Source: Lamellibrachia satsuma (taxonomy: Eukaryota > Annelida > Polychaeta > Sabellida > Siboglinidae). Taken from it: DNA of 64,000 nucleotides. Position 1 is the first letter of the stretch; every line of letters begins with the position of its first letter. The notes under the pieces were generated by a model. The model was given only the letters and a program-made list of their open reading frames with translations, ran no database searches and was not told where the DNA came from. Positions 28,901-54,144 of the stretch are shown in pieces. The stretch lies in contig BSQZ01000034.1 in NCBI GenBank assembly GCA_033239005.1, forward strand, positions 956,001 through 1,020,000, written 5' to 3'. A program made the position numbers and the translations under genes.

Positions 28901-29038
28901 GTGAACGAGTGAAGATGTCTCTACGTCCTGGATGACACCAGAACCTAGTTTGTGCAAAATCTGTCTTATGTCACGTGCTAACGAAGTTTTTCCTGAGCCA
29001 GGAAGTCCACAAAATAGCAACAAACATATGTTGGACAT
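22988..29038 (-). CDS. PSTK: L-seryl-tRNA(Sec) kinase (PSTK), five exons
   Basis: PSTK phosphorylates Ser-tRNA(Sec) using ATP; SEPSECS then turns the phosphoserine into selenocysteine. Exon 1 starts at 29038 and ends at 28808 or 28778 (both phase 0). Then come 26664-26364, 25207-25012, 24564-24392 and 23208-22988. Length is about 373-383 residues (human 348). Residues 11-18, GLPGSGKT, are the P-loop. YDELLPSA, PNSQWKDFRKKI, VIIVDDNMYYRSMRYEYYQL, LGF-like EIGFAELYIPCDT and SRIVCSANVIHQADRILRKL align with PSTK throughout. The intron 3 donor appears to be GC rather than GT (CACAT|GCAAGT), the choice that keeps the frame and the family alignment. ATG 29038 directly precedes the P-loop segment. 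Divergent from ETF1. Presence of PSTK implies a selenoprotein-using organism. Confidence 0.93.
23268..23400 (-). mobile_element. SINE family S2, 3' fragment, in PSTK intron 4
   Basis: The plus strand has TATCCAGTCCATAGGACTGT, ACTTCTCCCCTGGCAGACTT and CAGCACCAACTTGACTTCAC. These match the reverse complement of 58620-58735 and the fragment at 17485. Confidence 0.7.
23830..24375. repeat. Possible dispersed repeat Y in PSTK intron 4
   Basis: The end of this stretch (CTAGATAGGTTTGAT, then TTGAGGAGGGGACCTTTAA) recurs at 26865-26943 (CTAGATAGGTTCGAT, TTGAGGAGGGACCTTTAA), and part recurs inverted near 30935 (ATCAAACCTACCTAGTGTCC). An internal piece with CAGTCGATTT near 23960 resembles one near 49395. 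Borders and class are uncertain. Confidence 0.4.
26860..26943. repeat. Dispersed repeat Y, short copy in PSTK intron 1
   Basis: CTAGATAGGTTCGAT and TTGAGGAGGGACCTTTAA match the end of 23830-24375. Confidence 0.4.
27190..27910. repeat. Region with repeated GTTGAGCC motifs in PSTK intron 1
   Basis: TTAGTTGAGCCA or CTAGTTGAGCCA occurs near 27213, 27570 and 27892, ACAGTTGAGCCACC near 27230, and the complement TGGCTCAACTTACCCC near 27866. The last pair makes a hairpin (GGCTCAAC...GTTGAGCC). This looks like a degraded DNA transposon, but its ends cannot be fixed. Confidence 0.4.
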
Positions 29039-29755
29039 GTCCGTTTATATTAAACATGACCTATGTTGCATGGTACGAATTTTAGCAGTACCAGCCCAAC
29101 AAACAACCTGTCAAAAATGATCTCACAAACGCTGTTCTATAAAAGCAGCCTTTTACCGAAACTGCAACCGGAAAACTAAATACATGGCTTTTCATTGGTT
29201 CTATTCTGCTGTTGTTCAGATCTTTTTAACAAATATTACTGATGCTATTAGAAATTGCAACAAACAAAGGGCTAGGCAAAATTTTTATTTTTCTCAGAAT
29301 AAGCACGATATGTGTAAATACAGCATTGTTTTAATTTGTCACACTGCAAAAAACGAATGCATCTTACGAAACGGCAACTGCAGGCGCAGCGTATATAATA
29401 CGAACCAATGAAATCGACGTTTACATATAGTTGGTCATATCCGTGACGTCGTGGGATTCACGTGGTATTAGTGGGATTTTGTTGCACGATTCCATCGAAA
29501 TTGTGCTACTTTTCTGCACAGGATCGTATTTAAACAAGTCACCGTCAAATAAGACAGGAGGACACGGATAAAACGTTCTAAGACAGTGAGGTTTTGCCCT
29601 GGCTGTGTGTTAAATTACGCAGCACTTTTTCACGGGAGGTCGAGAAACCTGCGTCGTGTCTGTCGAGCACTTCGCCCGCTGACTCGTCGTTCGACCCGAA
29701 TAACTACCGTCTGTTACGTTACTAGGCCATTTATTAGGAAGCCACTAACGCGAAA
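29039..29755. promoter_or_regulatory. Divergent PSTK-ETF1 intergenic promoter region
   Basis: 717 bp separate the PSTK ATG (29038, -) and the ETF1 ATG (29756, +), so both 5' UTRs and core promoters must fit here unless a non-coding first exon exists elsewhere. The ETF1-proximal 300 bp is CpG-richer than its surroundings and contains CGTGACGTCGTGG near 29440 and CACGTGG near 29459. No TATA box is obvious. A pyrimidine-rich 5' UTR tract was not located. Confidence 0.6.
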
Positions 29756-41520
<11,765 letters not shown>

Positions 41521-41805
41521 ACTGGCGACATCAGAATGCAACGTTTTTGACTGAAAAACGCAGAGGCCAAATTCAATGAACGGTTGTCAGCAGTAGTCGT
41601 CTTAGATATCGGTTTGAACGTAAACGTGTTACGTGTCAGACAAGATGTTGGAACGGGTGTATGGGTGCAATGCCATCGAGTTGATAACGTTTTCGTTAAG
41701 CAGGACCTTGCTTCAGATTTGAAGTTGCTGGATATTATGACGTTCATGGACCAGCAACTTTGTTGTCGAAGCAGGGATTGGTGCTTTTAGGCAGCTGCAG
41801 CGATG

Positions 41806-42226
41806 TGTTAATTTTTTTCATTTGGGTAAACAAAAGCGACGTTTTATGTCACTTCTAATTCGGATTTCAACTTGATGGTCAAAGCACAGACATATTTGAG
41901 AGGGTGTAAGCCAATTTGTTGACCATTTACCACCGAGATGCTTGTTTTGACGAGGAAAATTTTAGTTCATGTGTGCACCACAAGGTGGACTGGTGGGTGG
42001 AAATTTTGTCAAACCAGTTTAATTTGATATGTGCTGCAGCCATAATAGATGACATGGCACTTTCACAACCATGGTTGAGAGCAGTAGTTACTGGAAACGT
42101 CTGCTGATATATAATATTGAATATTACCTAGTAGACGAGCATTCCTAAATAGATGAGCACTTTTTAAAGTTGATTATAATTAATAAATATTTCTGCATTT
42201 GCACAATTCGACTTAGGCGTGTTAGA
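41806..42226 (+). repeat. Duplicated ETF1 3' UTR segment, copy 1
   Basis: Matches 44080-44505 in the same orientation from GATGTGTTAATTTT through ACTTCTAATTCGGATTTCAA, GCACCACAAGGTGGACTGGT, ATAATAGATGACATGGCACT and TAATTAATAAATATTTCTGC. It ends just after an AATAAA signal. Confidence 0.9.
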
Positions 42227-42445
42227 AAGTGGCCCAAGGAGATCCGAAAGAAATGTTTATACAAATACAGTATTTGTACAAACTCGCAATTTCTGCCCTT
42301 GGAATATAACTAATCTAAACGAAATTGTAACAACATTTCTGTTCTGTTGTACTTTTATTAAAAAATCACTAATGGCAAAATTATCATACAGAAATGGTGC
42401 GACATGTAATGTAACTGCTGAACTGTCTAGTTGTGCAATGAAGCA

Positions 42446-42545
42446 CACAGGATCATGCCCAAGTGCATTGATTCTGTATTAAGGATCATGCCCTAGTGCA
42501 GTGATTCCCTTTGTAGGATCATGCCCATGTGCAATGATTCTCTAT
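42446..42545. repeat. About 35-bp tandem triplicate
   Basis: AGGATCATGCCC with AGTGCA and TGATTC recurs three times (near 42448, 42482 and 42517). Confidence 0.85.
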
Positions 42546-42745
42546 CAAGTATTGTACTCTGTATGAAGAAGCCTGTATCAAAATACACATAAAATGGCTG
42601 CCGGATAACCTATCTGTATTGCGTTACATTATGGAAAGAAATGGCCAGTCAGTAATGTATCTATCTGTGTCGCACAACAAGATATGTTGATAGAAGATGG
42701 GCTATTGATGTATTTGCATTGCGTCGTAGGATACAAATAAATGGC

Positions 42746-44079
42746 CTATGAATAGTGCATCAATGTTGTCTCAGTTGAATTTTTATTTGTAATACTGTAA
42801 TCCCTTAGCTTGCGTTCTCTCCTTGAACTTGCGGCATGCTGTATCGAAAGAACGATACCATACAGGTCGCTCATAGACTAGGGACTAACACACGGTGGTG
42901 TGATATAGGGTATGGCGCGAACAGTGACGATATAGCTCGGGACGCGAACACTTCACTGTGCACGACTAGTCCATGCACAGCCCATGTCTGAGCTAATTCC
43001 AGCGGTGGCACATCATCTGCTTTGTGATGCTTGCACCTAGGTTGTTGTGTAGTACTCTATAGTAGTCGGGCCATGAGAGTTTACGAATAATCGCATTGGT
43101 GAGCAACCGTACCTCTGAGCTGTTGTCTGTAATTTTTATGGACCTGGTTTAATTAGTCTAATGTTGAGTGGTTTAACTTACCGAGTCAGTTACTGCTATC
43201 TCGGAATCATTTGTAATTAGAAACATGTTTTTTTAACTGAATATGTTCATGAGCCTACAGTACAACTGAGCTACCCTTTTTGATATTTTGTGCATATCAT
43301 TGCAATCATATTACATAGGGGGATGATCTCAAAACTTACGGATGTACATAAAGTTGGTTTTACTGGGTGGGTTAGCAACTGTTTCATATATTGATATATT
43401 TTCCCAAAAAATATTTTCGATCTTGTGTCATAAGAGTGATGATTTCAATCGCCAGCAGGCAGTGTTATGTTATACGACCTTGGGAGGAGACGAAACTCGA
43501 CTATCAAGAGGGCAAGGAGACATCATTGGTAAAACGGGAAATGTAATATAACAGGAAATCAGGACGAAGATTGCTCTCAAACAAAATATTTATTTTTTGT
43601 AAATATTAGTATATACAGTCAACCTTTTGTTAGTTTTTAAAATAAATATGTCTCGTTACAATCCAACATTGAGGCTACAATCCACACGTAAATAAACAGA
43701 AACAGAATAAATTGTTCAAACAAAATTATCACAGGTTTCTTTTAAAAATTCAGCAACACGTGAACATTATTCTAAATATGCACATATATGTATAAATCTA
43801 GTGCTGTAAAAACATTCTACAAAGAACATTTAATGTACATGACATTTTAATCTGAATAATCAAAGACTACCACACCTAATAAAAACAATTATTTTCTCCT
43901 GTATTCCAATAAAAAATTAAGCCACGTATAAGCAAGTCACTTAAAAAAATAACTCATTCCTGCTAATGCATCATTCATAGTTTGAAATGGTCCCTGAGCT
44001 GGAGGTTGTCATGGTGATTACAACATGCAGGCATGGTGTCACGGTGAAAGAGTTGGATGTCCACCCAGCCACAATTCCA
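42746..44079. other. Intergenic DNA between ETF1 and the coiled-coil gene
   Basis: A moderately CpG-rich stretch near 42890-42980 (GGCGCGAACAGTGACG, GGGACGCGAACAC) has no adjacent exon. The remainder is AT-rich with no recognised gene. Confidence 0.4.
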
Positions 44080-44505
44080 GTGATGCGTTAATTTTGTTAA
44101 TTTGGGTAAATAAAAGCAATGTTTTGTCGCTTCTAATTCGGATTTCAAACTGATGGTCAAAGCACGGACATATTTGAGAAGGTGTAAGCCAATTTGTTGA
44201 TTGTTTACCACCGAGACGCTTGTTTTGACGACAATTTCAGTTCATGTGTGCACCGCAAGGTGGACTGGTGGGTGGACATTTTGTCAAATCGGTTTGATGT
44301 GATGTGCTGCAGCCATAATAGATGACATGGCACTTTCAGAACCACGTTTTGAGAGTAATAGTTACTGGACATGTCCACTGATATGTAATATCGAATATTA
44401 CCTAGTAAACAAGCATTTCTAAATAGATGAGCACGTATTAATATTGATTATAATTAATAAATATTTCTGCGTTTGCACGATTCGACTTAGGCATGTTAAT
44501 CCATC
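44080..44505 (+). repeat. Duplicated ETF1 3' UTR segment, copy 2
   Basis: About 90% similar by eye to 41806-42226, with scattered substitutions and small indels. It lies beyond the ETF1 mRNA end and on the antisense side of the coiled-coil gene's 3' end. It retains the AATAAA-containing end. Confidence 0.9.
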
Positions 44506-44835
44506 TTTCGAGACCAATTAGCGTGGCCTATCTGTAGCAACAACTGTGTCGCTGGAGGTGGGTCCAATTCAACCAACTGTCGGTCGCATTTTTTAACCAA
44601 TCGGTAACTGCTGCGACCAACACCGATATTGCACCTGTCATGACCTTTATTCAAAGTTCAAGTCGGGATTGGTGCAAGTCAATAGGTTGCACTCATTGTG
44701 TCTATGTCACTCATCTAAACGCGTGCAATAATTAGCTACACATTGTTATGTGACAAGGTGTTGTTCAACCAATTGGGGCAAATAATCGCTCGGGTAAACC
44801 GCCATTACTCAACAAGTAGTCAGTCTTTTACATCC

Positions 44836-47800
44836 TTAAAAATCATCATCATCTTCAAACATGACACTTGACCGTCTCAGGGACTTTTTCTTTGTACTTT
44901 TCTTCAGTGGGGCTAGCCTTGATGGAGGCATCCTGCCATAGTTTGTACCCTCCTCCCTGTAAATGTCGGGGGAGTAGCTACGACCCACCGGATCAGGGCG
45001 GGGTTGCATCGGGCCATCGGGGTGGAAGTCATCCTGCATTATGGCTCCTACACCAGGTGGCGCTTTTGGCAGCTTTCGTCTTTGCAGGGACGATTTCTTT
45101 TTCCGTTTGCTGAAAGACAAGTCAGACACGTTTAGAGGGTAAGTGGTGTCTTCAATTTTATCTTGCATTTTTAAGGCCTCGAAGTGATCTTAAGTGGGAT
45201 TTTTTAAAGAAAGGTCTTAAACAAAATTGAAAAGTCATGGGGAAAGTCTTACATTTTTACGAAGTTTTGGTGAGACGTGTTAAGTGCTTTTAACAGATAT
45301 CAAAGGTATACAACAAAGCAATGCAAACTCTCAAATCACATCAAACTAGATGTTAAGTCAGAATGGGAGAAATTTCATAAACAAAAGCCAAAATGTGTTA
45401 CATAAGTTGAGTTTAGACGCAAACATTATGGCCATATCCTACTGGCAAGTATATGGTTAGGTGCTTACAAATAGATTTTAACTTGGTGAGCGAATATTGC
45501 CAAACTACCGACACTCGTGATGTAGGTTATCCAACAGCATTGTGCATCCCATGAAATTAAGATTCTGTGTGTTTAACAAGGTTTTCCTTGCCGCCGTGAT
45601 ATTCTCGGTTGTAGTTGCAAATGGTTATGTTTTAACAATTCTTATAGGCCCAAAACCTTGACTTTTGTTTCGCTTTCAATCTTATCAGCCCAAGTCGCCC
45701 AAAGCTGCCCACACCATGTGTTTGTGGGGCTGTGAATGGGGTAAGGAGGGAATGAGCTAAAAGTTTTCAAAAAGACCTAAAAACATTAGAGAAATAACAA
45801 AATGCTGAAGAAAATAAACATGACAAAACTAATGAAAAAAATCCTGAAAAATAACAAACGGTGATTAAGAACCATTAAAAACCAGCAATGTTATGAGAGA
45901 AAAAACAGTAGCCACAGTTTCTTGAAACACAAAACTATGTAAAACACATAAATTTGATATTAGTAGTTCTCAAGTTATTTGATTAGAATGGCTCAAATGT
46001 ATCACAAGAGCACAATTAATGTACTGTTGAAGTGAATGGAATTGTTTGTGGCCCACGTCTCATCTCAAACAAAACATGATTAGTTAAACTAGAGTTAAAA
46101 CTCAACTGAGATTCAGTTGAAATTCAACTCATTATGTGCTGCTAAAAAGTTGAACAACTGTAGAAATCTCACATTGGTTTCAACTATCATTCAACAGTTG
46201 AATATGTAGAACACAGGTTGAAAGAAGGCACTTCTAGTTCTAGGGACCAGTACAGGACACATATGAAGGGAATGTACGGTGATTTTCATTGGCTAACTCG
46301 TAGGGAGCTATAAATGATTGTTTTTATAACTAAAATGCCTCGATTCTATTAACTTACTGATCTCAAATTACATACAATATTATACTTCATGTTTTAATCT
46401 TTATTGCTGTAATATAGGTATATTTGCAATTGTATAAATAGGAATTAAAAAATGCAGGAACAAAAAAGAACTGACGTAAAAAAATTACGTCCTTTTTTTT
46501 CTGTTCGGGCAATGACTGTTTTATGGCCGAGTATTGCAACACTGATATGTATTACCGGTAGTATTTTATAACATTTCAATAATATCTAGGTAAAACATGT
46601 TATTCCTGTTATCTTATATATTAAACAATACACAATTTGTCGATGAAATAAAAAATTTATAACAAATAAAGACCACTGTACTGTCTATTTTGACGAGCTA
46701 ATAAATCAGCCAATGAAAATCGCCTTTACATTGCCATTACATGTTATTGGGGAGCTCCTTAAAAGGTAGCATCTGTGGCACCTGCAACAAGAAATGCACA
46801 TTGAAGAAATGTCTTCCTGCATTGTTCCGACAGATCAACCTCAAAACTGACAAAATACTGATGATCATGCCATGTTAATTAAATACCAGTTCGCCATCAT
46901 TGCAGAAATTATTATTATTACCCTATTACAATGTTGTGACGGGTGTACGTAATGTGAAATCTGTGTTCTTTGTTAGTAAATAAAACAAGTTAATGTCATG
47001 CATGCACAATGTTAATAACTTCCTAATCATACCACCAGCTACACATTTTATTACAATGTTGTGGTGGTTATACATTACATAATATAAAATTTGTGTTTAG
47101 TAAATAATACGAGTTAGTTTCAATTAACCTTTCTAAACAGACAACTGGTTAGACATTTGTCTGACAATTTGATGGTTGGAATAGAGATATGTAATAATGA
47201 TAAATGCAAAAACTTGACGTCTTATCATTTAGATAACTATTAGTTGACAATAGTGTTTATATACGTTCTTTACTTTCTTACACATTGATTAATTAACAAA
47301 ACATGGACTGACATCATTAAAATATAGTTTCATATTAGATTTCCATTGTGAAACCTTCATTTACATTTTCATTTACAAATTGCTTTTGTCTCTCATAACA
47401 AAAAGGTATGCTTATGTTAAGTTCACTTCTCTGTAAAAAGTTTTGTAACAGTGACCCAGGTAGGTTAGTTGGAACCAATTAAGCAGATTACTTTCTTAGT
47501 ATCTGCCAGAAACACCAAATGCAACAGGCAGAATGTATATGTTATGCATTCACTTCCATTTAACATTTGATTATTGTTGTCAAATGTTAAATTGTGTCTA
47601 AATTAGTAACATTTGGTGGTGTACTATCCATCTATTCATCCACTATACACCTGCTCTTTTCCATGCAATGCAGTGAACATATATTTAATTGGGCAAGTAC
47701 TTTTGAAATACAGAACAAAATGTGGAATTTTTAAATAAGAATTTTTGGAACCATTTTGACCATAATATTATATAGAGACCCTGGACTGCAAATGAATGCA

Positions 47801-50800
47801 AAACATGGACATCAATTTTGCGGTGTGCACCCATTGAGAAATCTGACTTGCAAAATACTGTAAACAATTGAAAGAAGCTACACATGCAACCATGTATTCA
47901 GTACGACACTTGTGTGTGGTTTGAGTGATGGCCAGTTTTATATACATTCTTACCCATTCTGCCCATTCATTTGTGATTACTTTCCTTCCCTAGAAAGCAA
48001 GAAAAGTTAGACATATGATCATGAGGTTGATCAAACACAATATGTGCAATTGGCTCACTTTGGTAACATGCCACACTAAGTAATGATGTTGAGCTAGTGA
48101 CAGAAAATACCTGATGTGTCATGTGATGTCTTTATCACAAGATGTCATGTGACAAAAATATATTGCTCTTTCTGGTGAATTTGTCAAAAGTGGGCCTATA
48201 TATAGATTGCCACCAGGGATGTGTTTAAATATAATTGTGTAATTAATTACACTGTACACTGTAACTGATTTGCCTAGAACATTGTACTTGAATTGTTATG
48301 AGGCTTTGTAATTGCAATTGTGAAAATGTAATTGACCTTTACGTAGCACTGTTATTGATTTTTTAAGCCACATGATTGTAAATGATTTTTTTGAAGCAAT
48401 GTAATTGTAACTGATTTTTTTGAAGCGATGTCATTGTAACTGATTTTTTTAAGTTATGTAATTGTAACTGATTTTTTACGGTGCTGTGTAATTGTAAGTT
48501 ACAGTAGTAATTGAAACAACAATTGTTTGTTGCTATTTTATACATCATATATATATATAGACATATAGAAAGTTAGATAATGGGACATGTCAAACATATT
48601 GGAACATTAATTTATGTGGTTTGAGATGTAAATTTGAAGACTACATAAAAAAATTATGGAGAATTTAAGATTTTATCATATGTCACATTTCAGTAGTTTC
48701 CAGCAATTTACAACTTTGTCGCATCCCATTAACGACTGCAGGCATTGTTAATTAACGCTTTTTGTTTTTGCAATTAACAATAGACAGAATGTGGGTTCTG
48801 AAACACTAGAAATGTGTAAAGTGTAAATAAATCCCTGAATCAAAATAACCAGGACAGATATGTTGTATGTGAAGAAATACAACAATAGTTAATACAGAAT
48901 CCAGTTTGCACGAAGAAGTCATTGTAGATAATAAAAACTCCTGAGTGTGGAAGATAGAGTGATTCTTGCCAACAATAACATAATTCTTGGCAGTGATTCT
49001 ATCTGTGTTCAGAATATTATATGCAGATGTGTTAACATAAAAAACATGCTTTTTTAAACAGAAACAAAACCTGCCAAAAAGGTAAACACTTTTATAGTCT
49101 AGAGATATGTCAGCACTGCAACTTGAAATAATAACAGAAGACGGCACAGATAAGCAGTACAAGAACATAGCGTAATTAAGTTTCTTCAAGGAACTATTTT
49201 CAATCTACTAGCAATAGATTGAAAAAGATTGAATAAAAGCAACGGAGATGCAGTTTGTGTATGCACTGGATAGCTTGACAAAGTTATCAAGTTGAAGCAA
49301 TGAAAGCTGTGTCCGCAATTTCTGTAGCCCATCATGAATGGTGTTTGTTGATGTTCAAATCTTTAGCATGTGAATAGTTTAAGAAATATGCACAGTCGAT
49401 TTAATAAACGAGCGCGTATAATTGACTTTGATTAGTAGATTGAATAACATATAAAAGTGTAAATAGCCTTATGCTATACTATATAGAAACAGGCTATACA
49501 TTTAATTAATTTAATAGTTCGTCCGATAATTCCACCAAGACTAAATAATACATTTGCACAAACGAATTAACATGTTGTAGTTGATATAAAATAGGTTTAA
49601 TTTGTTTCAATGGGTCTGAAACAAAACAAGAACAAATCAAATTGCGGAGACAGCAGTCACTAAATAATTGTATAGTAATGATTGCATGCAGACTTTGCTC
49701 ATGTTGCATCCTCACCGCCTGGACGACTGTCTTTCTACATATGACAGTGACCTGAAAGTGTTGATGAGTTTAATAAAATGTTGTACGATATCTGTCCATC
49801 AGGTTTTGGGTCAATTACAATTGTAATTGTGTAAAAAAAATTATTGCAATTACAAGTGTAAGTGAACATTGTAATTGTAACTTAACTGTATTTGTAAATT
49901 GCAATTTGTTAATAAAAAGTATGTGTAATCAAAGTCAGTTTGCTTTTGTAATAAAAATATAATTGATCTTTGTAATTTAGCCTGAGTATGCCTGAGTAAT
50001 AGCTGCTATAACTATGGGGTAAAAAACATAAAATGAAAGGGTATTTAACAAACACAGGGTATTTAACAAACATACAGTAACTACAGTGCATATTCTCAGC
50101 AACATATAAATATTTAAACATCTACAAAATAACTACGATAATTCAGACTCAAACAATGATGAGTTTGCTTCAAAAGGATAAATTGTGATAAAATATATAA
50201 TTTCTTTTGCTCATCAGACAAGTACAACATTGAATGACAAACTTAGTGATTGAAGCACAACTATTATATTTAATGTTGGAATATACCTTGTAGTCTGATG
50301 GGTGGCAACATTTGATCGGAACCAGCAAACCCTGGTGGATTTCGTATGATGTAGAGACATTTCGTACCCCAGTAAATGACATCATTCGATCAGACATTGA
50401 ATAGAACATAGATTAACTAACCAATGAATTTTAATTTCAGAATTTTACGTCAAAATACAGATTTCAACCAAATAAATGTGGCTGGTCAGTGTAATTTAGT
50501 GAAGTCACTCTGTCATAATCACTTACCCAGAGTCTTGGTGTTGTTCAGGCTGCATGTTATCGCCTCTTCTGTACATGGCCGACTTGACTCTCACAACCAG
50601 AGAGCTGTCCCGTCTGTCAATGTCCAATGAAATGCCATGCCATTATTGCAATGCTGCTGTTCACAGGCACAGCTGCATACTGATCATTTTAATATGGAAT
50701 TACCGACACCTATGACCTTGGCCTTTCAACCTCTGAAATACTATAGTATTATATTATGACTATTAATGTAACATTACCACAATTATAGCTAATTACTGTA

Positions 50801-52798
50801 TCACTCATATTTTGTAAATGAGAAAGAGTGTGTGTGTACAAAATTTGAATTTTAGAAAGTATTGAAAAATAAAAATCAACGACAAATGTTAACTAGGATC
50901 ACCAATCAATTAGTTATTACGGATGTTGTTCTATATAAAGCACTTACATTTGTAGAAAACAATTAAGAAAATATAATTAGTACCCAAGCCACATTTGAAA
51001 ACTGTTTTTGAAACCATATGTTCCATGTGTATTGAAAAAACCAATGAATTGTTCATTGGTGCGAGAAAGCTTATTTTAATAAAAAATCACCACCAGGCAT
51101 CTGTACAACACGGCTGGTGAATAATTAAAAGTTAAAAATCATTATCATAAAATATCCATCACAACATAAATTACTGTAACTAAAAAAAAAACTTCTATAT
51201 AAATGACTAAAAAATGCTGCCTTAAAAATAATAATGAGTCTCTAAAGAATTGCAAATCTAATAAGTAAATATTTGCTGCTGGACTAGGATACACTATCCC
51301 AATATTGATTGCTAGAAGAGGTTTTAGATGTATATTAAAAACCAAAAGATCAAGACACAGTGACACTGAAACTATCCTTAGATAGAAGCCCATTTATTAA
51401 CTCACCGTTCGTTGAAGGCATTAACCGGCATGTCGTCATGGATACTACCCTCGGGAGTAGGGGGTGGAGACTTGTACCCTTCACACAGTTTCTCCATTAA
51501 AGCCTTATGTTCTTCCTCAGACTTGTTAGGGAAGAGCATCCCGATGACGTTGTCGAGTTCGCTCCTGTGGAACTTACCCAGGCGAACCAGCCCGTTAATA
51601 AACTGCATCTCCTGTGGCCAGAGAGAGAGCATCTTTTAGCATTGATTCCATGTCTAAAGTTGTTTTGCAGCACAAATACGAATATTTGTATTTCATGGAA
51701 AAACCCATGTACTGTACTCGACCTATTAAGCATACAGTACGCTTGAAAAGCGGAGTTATTTGGTGACTAGTGTAAAACAACTGAAAAGTGGTGCAAACTG
51801 TCTAACACCAGATGGCGACACTTTTCAGTTGTTCCACATTAGTCAAATTACAGTACAATACTTATGGATCCTGCTGATTAAAAAAGGGGATATATGCTAA
51901 TTGGGGCATGCACACTTAATAGGTCGAATACAGTACATACAAATATGCATTAAAAATAAATAAGCTAAACATATAAACAAGCAAAAAAATGATTATATGT
52001 TAAAAAATAAACAAGTTAAAATTAAATAAGCTAAAAATATAAACAAGCAAAAAAATTTTTTTTTTAAATAAACAAGCTAAAATTAAATACGCTAAACATA
52101 TAAATATGCTAAAAACATAAATACAGTGCTGGTCAGAGGAAACAACTTTTGGCATAGAAAGATCAGTGAGATAAATGCTATTTGGAAGAGTCACCCAGCG
52201 GTGCACATGGGGTGACAAATTACCCAGTGATGTTCATGGAACTGTTGTCATGCCAACAACCAACATGACACAGGAGAACAGTTCAAGCTGACAGCACCGA
52301 GAGGGTCTCAAAAGCTCTGCTGAGCCAAGATATTTCACTTCCTTTAATACCCACACACAAGGTAGCTGTGTGAAGAGAGCTTTGGCGGGACTGGGAGAAA
52401 GACAGTGATGGATAGTGGAGAGTGGACACAGCAGAGAGATGGGATCTGAAGAAGGAAGACAAAAACTGACGAGTGTCATAGCTGCCAGCCTCACCCCGGA
52501 CTACAAAGATAAAGAGGAGAGCAACCACTGTAATGACTCATCTCACAATTCCACGAGTGAGCCTGTCTCACCTGTTCCTGGCGTTCCTGCAGCCTCCTCA
52601 CTTCGTTCTGTCGCTTCATCTCTTCAAGAGTCTGGTTGATCTCCAGATCTACGCGATTCCTACCAACAGGGAACATCTCCAGCTGCAGTTCTAGCTTCAG
52701 TCCGAGTGGCGTTCACAATTGTTCATTCATGCTACTGCTACTACTGCTGCTGCTACTACTACTACTGCTGCTACTACTACTACTGCTACTACTACTAT

Positions 52799-52838
<40 letters not shown>

Positions 52839-53947
52839 GTTACTACTGCTGCTACTAATATCGTAAAATTTCTTTCAAAACCGACCACGAAATTCTCCAA
52901 ACTGACCTAAGCCAACTACAAAAATGGTCAGACAAATGGCAAATGGAATTTAATGTATCTAAATGCGTCCACCTTCCAATAACAAACAAAACTAAACCCA
53001 GCACACACAAGTACTCGCTTTCTGGCCAGCCATTATCCACCGTATCCAGCCACTCATACCTCGGAGTAAAATTGGATTCCAAATTAACCTGGACAAATTA
53101 CGTCACTGACATAACTTAAAAATCTTCAAAATGTTTAGGCATAATTAAACGAACTCTTGGCCCATGTAAACCCGAAGTTAAACAAACAGCCTACAACAAG
53201 CTAATCCGGCCTAAACTTGAGTACTCTTCACCCATATGGAATCCCCACACCTTTTCACAAGTTAAAAGCCCTGAAAGAGTGCAACACTCTGCTGCCAGAT
53301 TTGTTAAAAATGATTACAGATGGAACACAAATCCAGCAGATCTAATTACTGCCCTTGGATGGCCAACCCTCGAACGAAGGCGCATTATTAAACAAGCCAC
53401 AACCTTCTACAAAATTCTAAACAACATTATTGAGATCACCCCCCCTCCAGGCCTACTAACTCGCTCTCGAACCCGTGGACAATACATAGCCCCCAAGTGT
53501 CATATAAATGCAATGGTCTTTTCATTTTATCCCAGAGCCATTCGCATATGGAATATGATTCCACCAAAAATTACCAACATAAAAAACCCAAAATCATTTC
53601 AAGAAGCTATTATGGAACTCCCTTTCACCACACCTCCTCACCTAAACTGCCTTTAAAATACAGTGCTCAGCGTAAACTTATCCATGGTGTGGGTATGGAG
53701 ACTGTCTATGTGTGCATGTGGCAAGGCAGCGACAGTATCCATACACATAACCAACCTATTAAAAATTTTCGTTAAACATCCTATACATAAAATAAATAAA
53801 ACTATCAGATAAAAACCATTTCAGCAATATTAATGATACTAGTCTTTTAATTGAATGTACCACCCACAGCGCATGCGCACAGTCCACCACAAACTCCTGC
53901 GTTAGCCCAAGTTTGGGCTGTTTGGAGTAAACCACTTGAGACTTAAG

Positions 53948-53992
<45 letters not shown>

Positions 53993-54083
53993 GCTACTAC
54001 TACTACTACTACTACTACTACTGCTACTATTACTACTATTACTACTACTACTGCTACTAATACTACTACTACTACTGCTACTG

Positions 54084-54144
<61 letters not shown>

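Larger units (their letters stand above)
41521..42745 (+). other. ETF1 3' UTR region
   Basis: Follows the eRF1 stop codon. AATAAA signals occur at 42182-42187 and near 42735. It contains a 420-bp segment duplicated downstream (41806-42226) and a short triplicated block (42446-42545). Small ORFs here are not conserved-looking. Confidence 0.55.
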
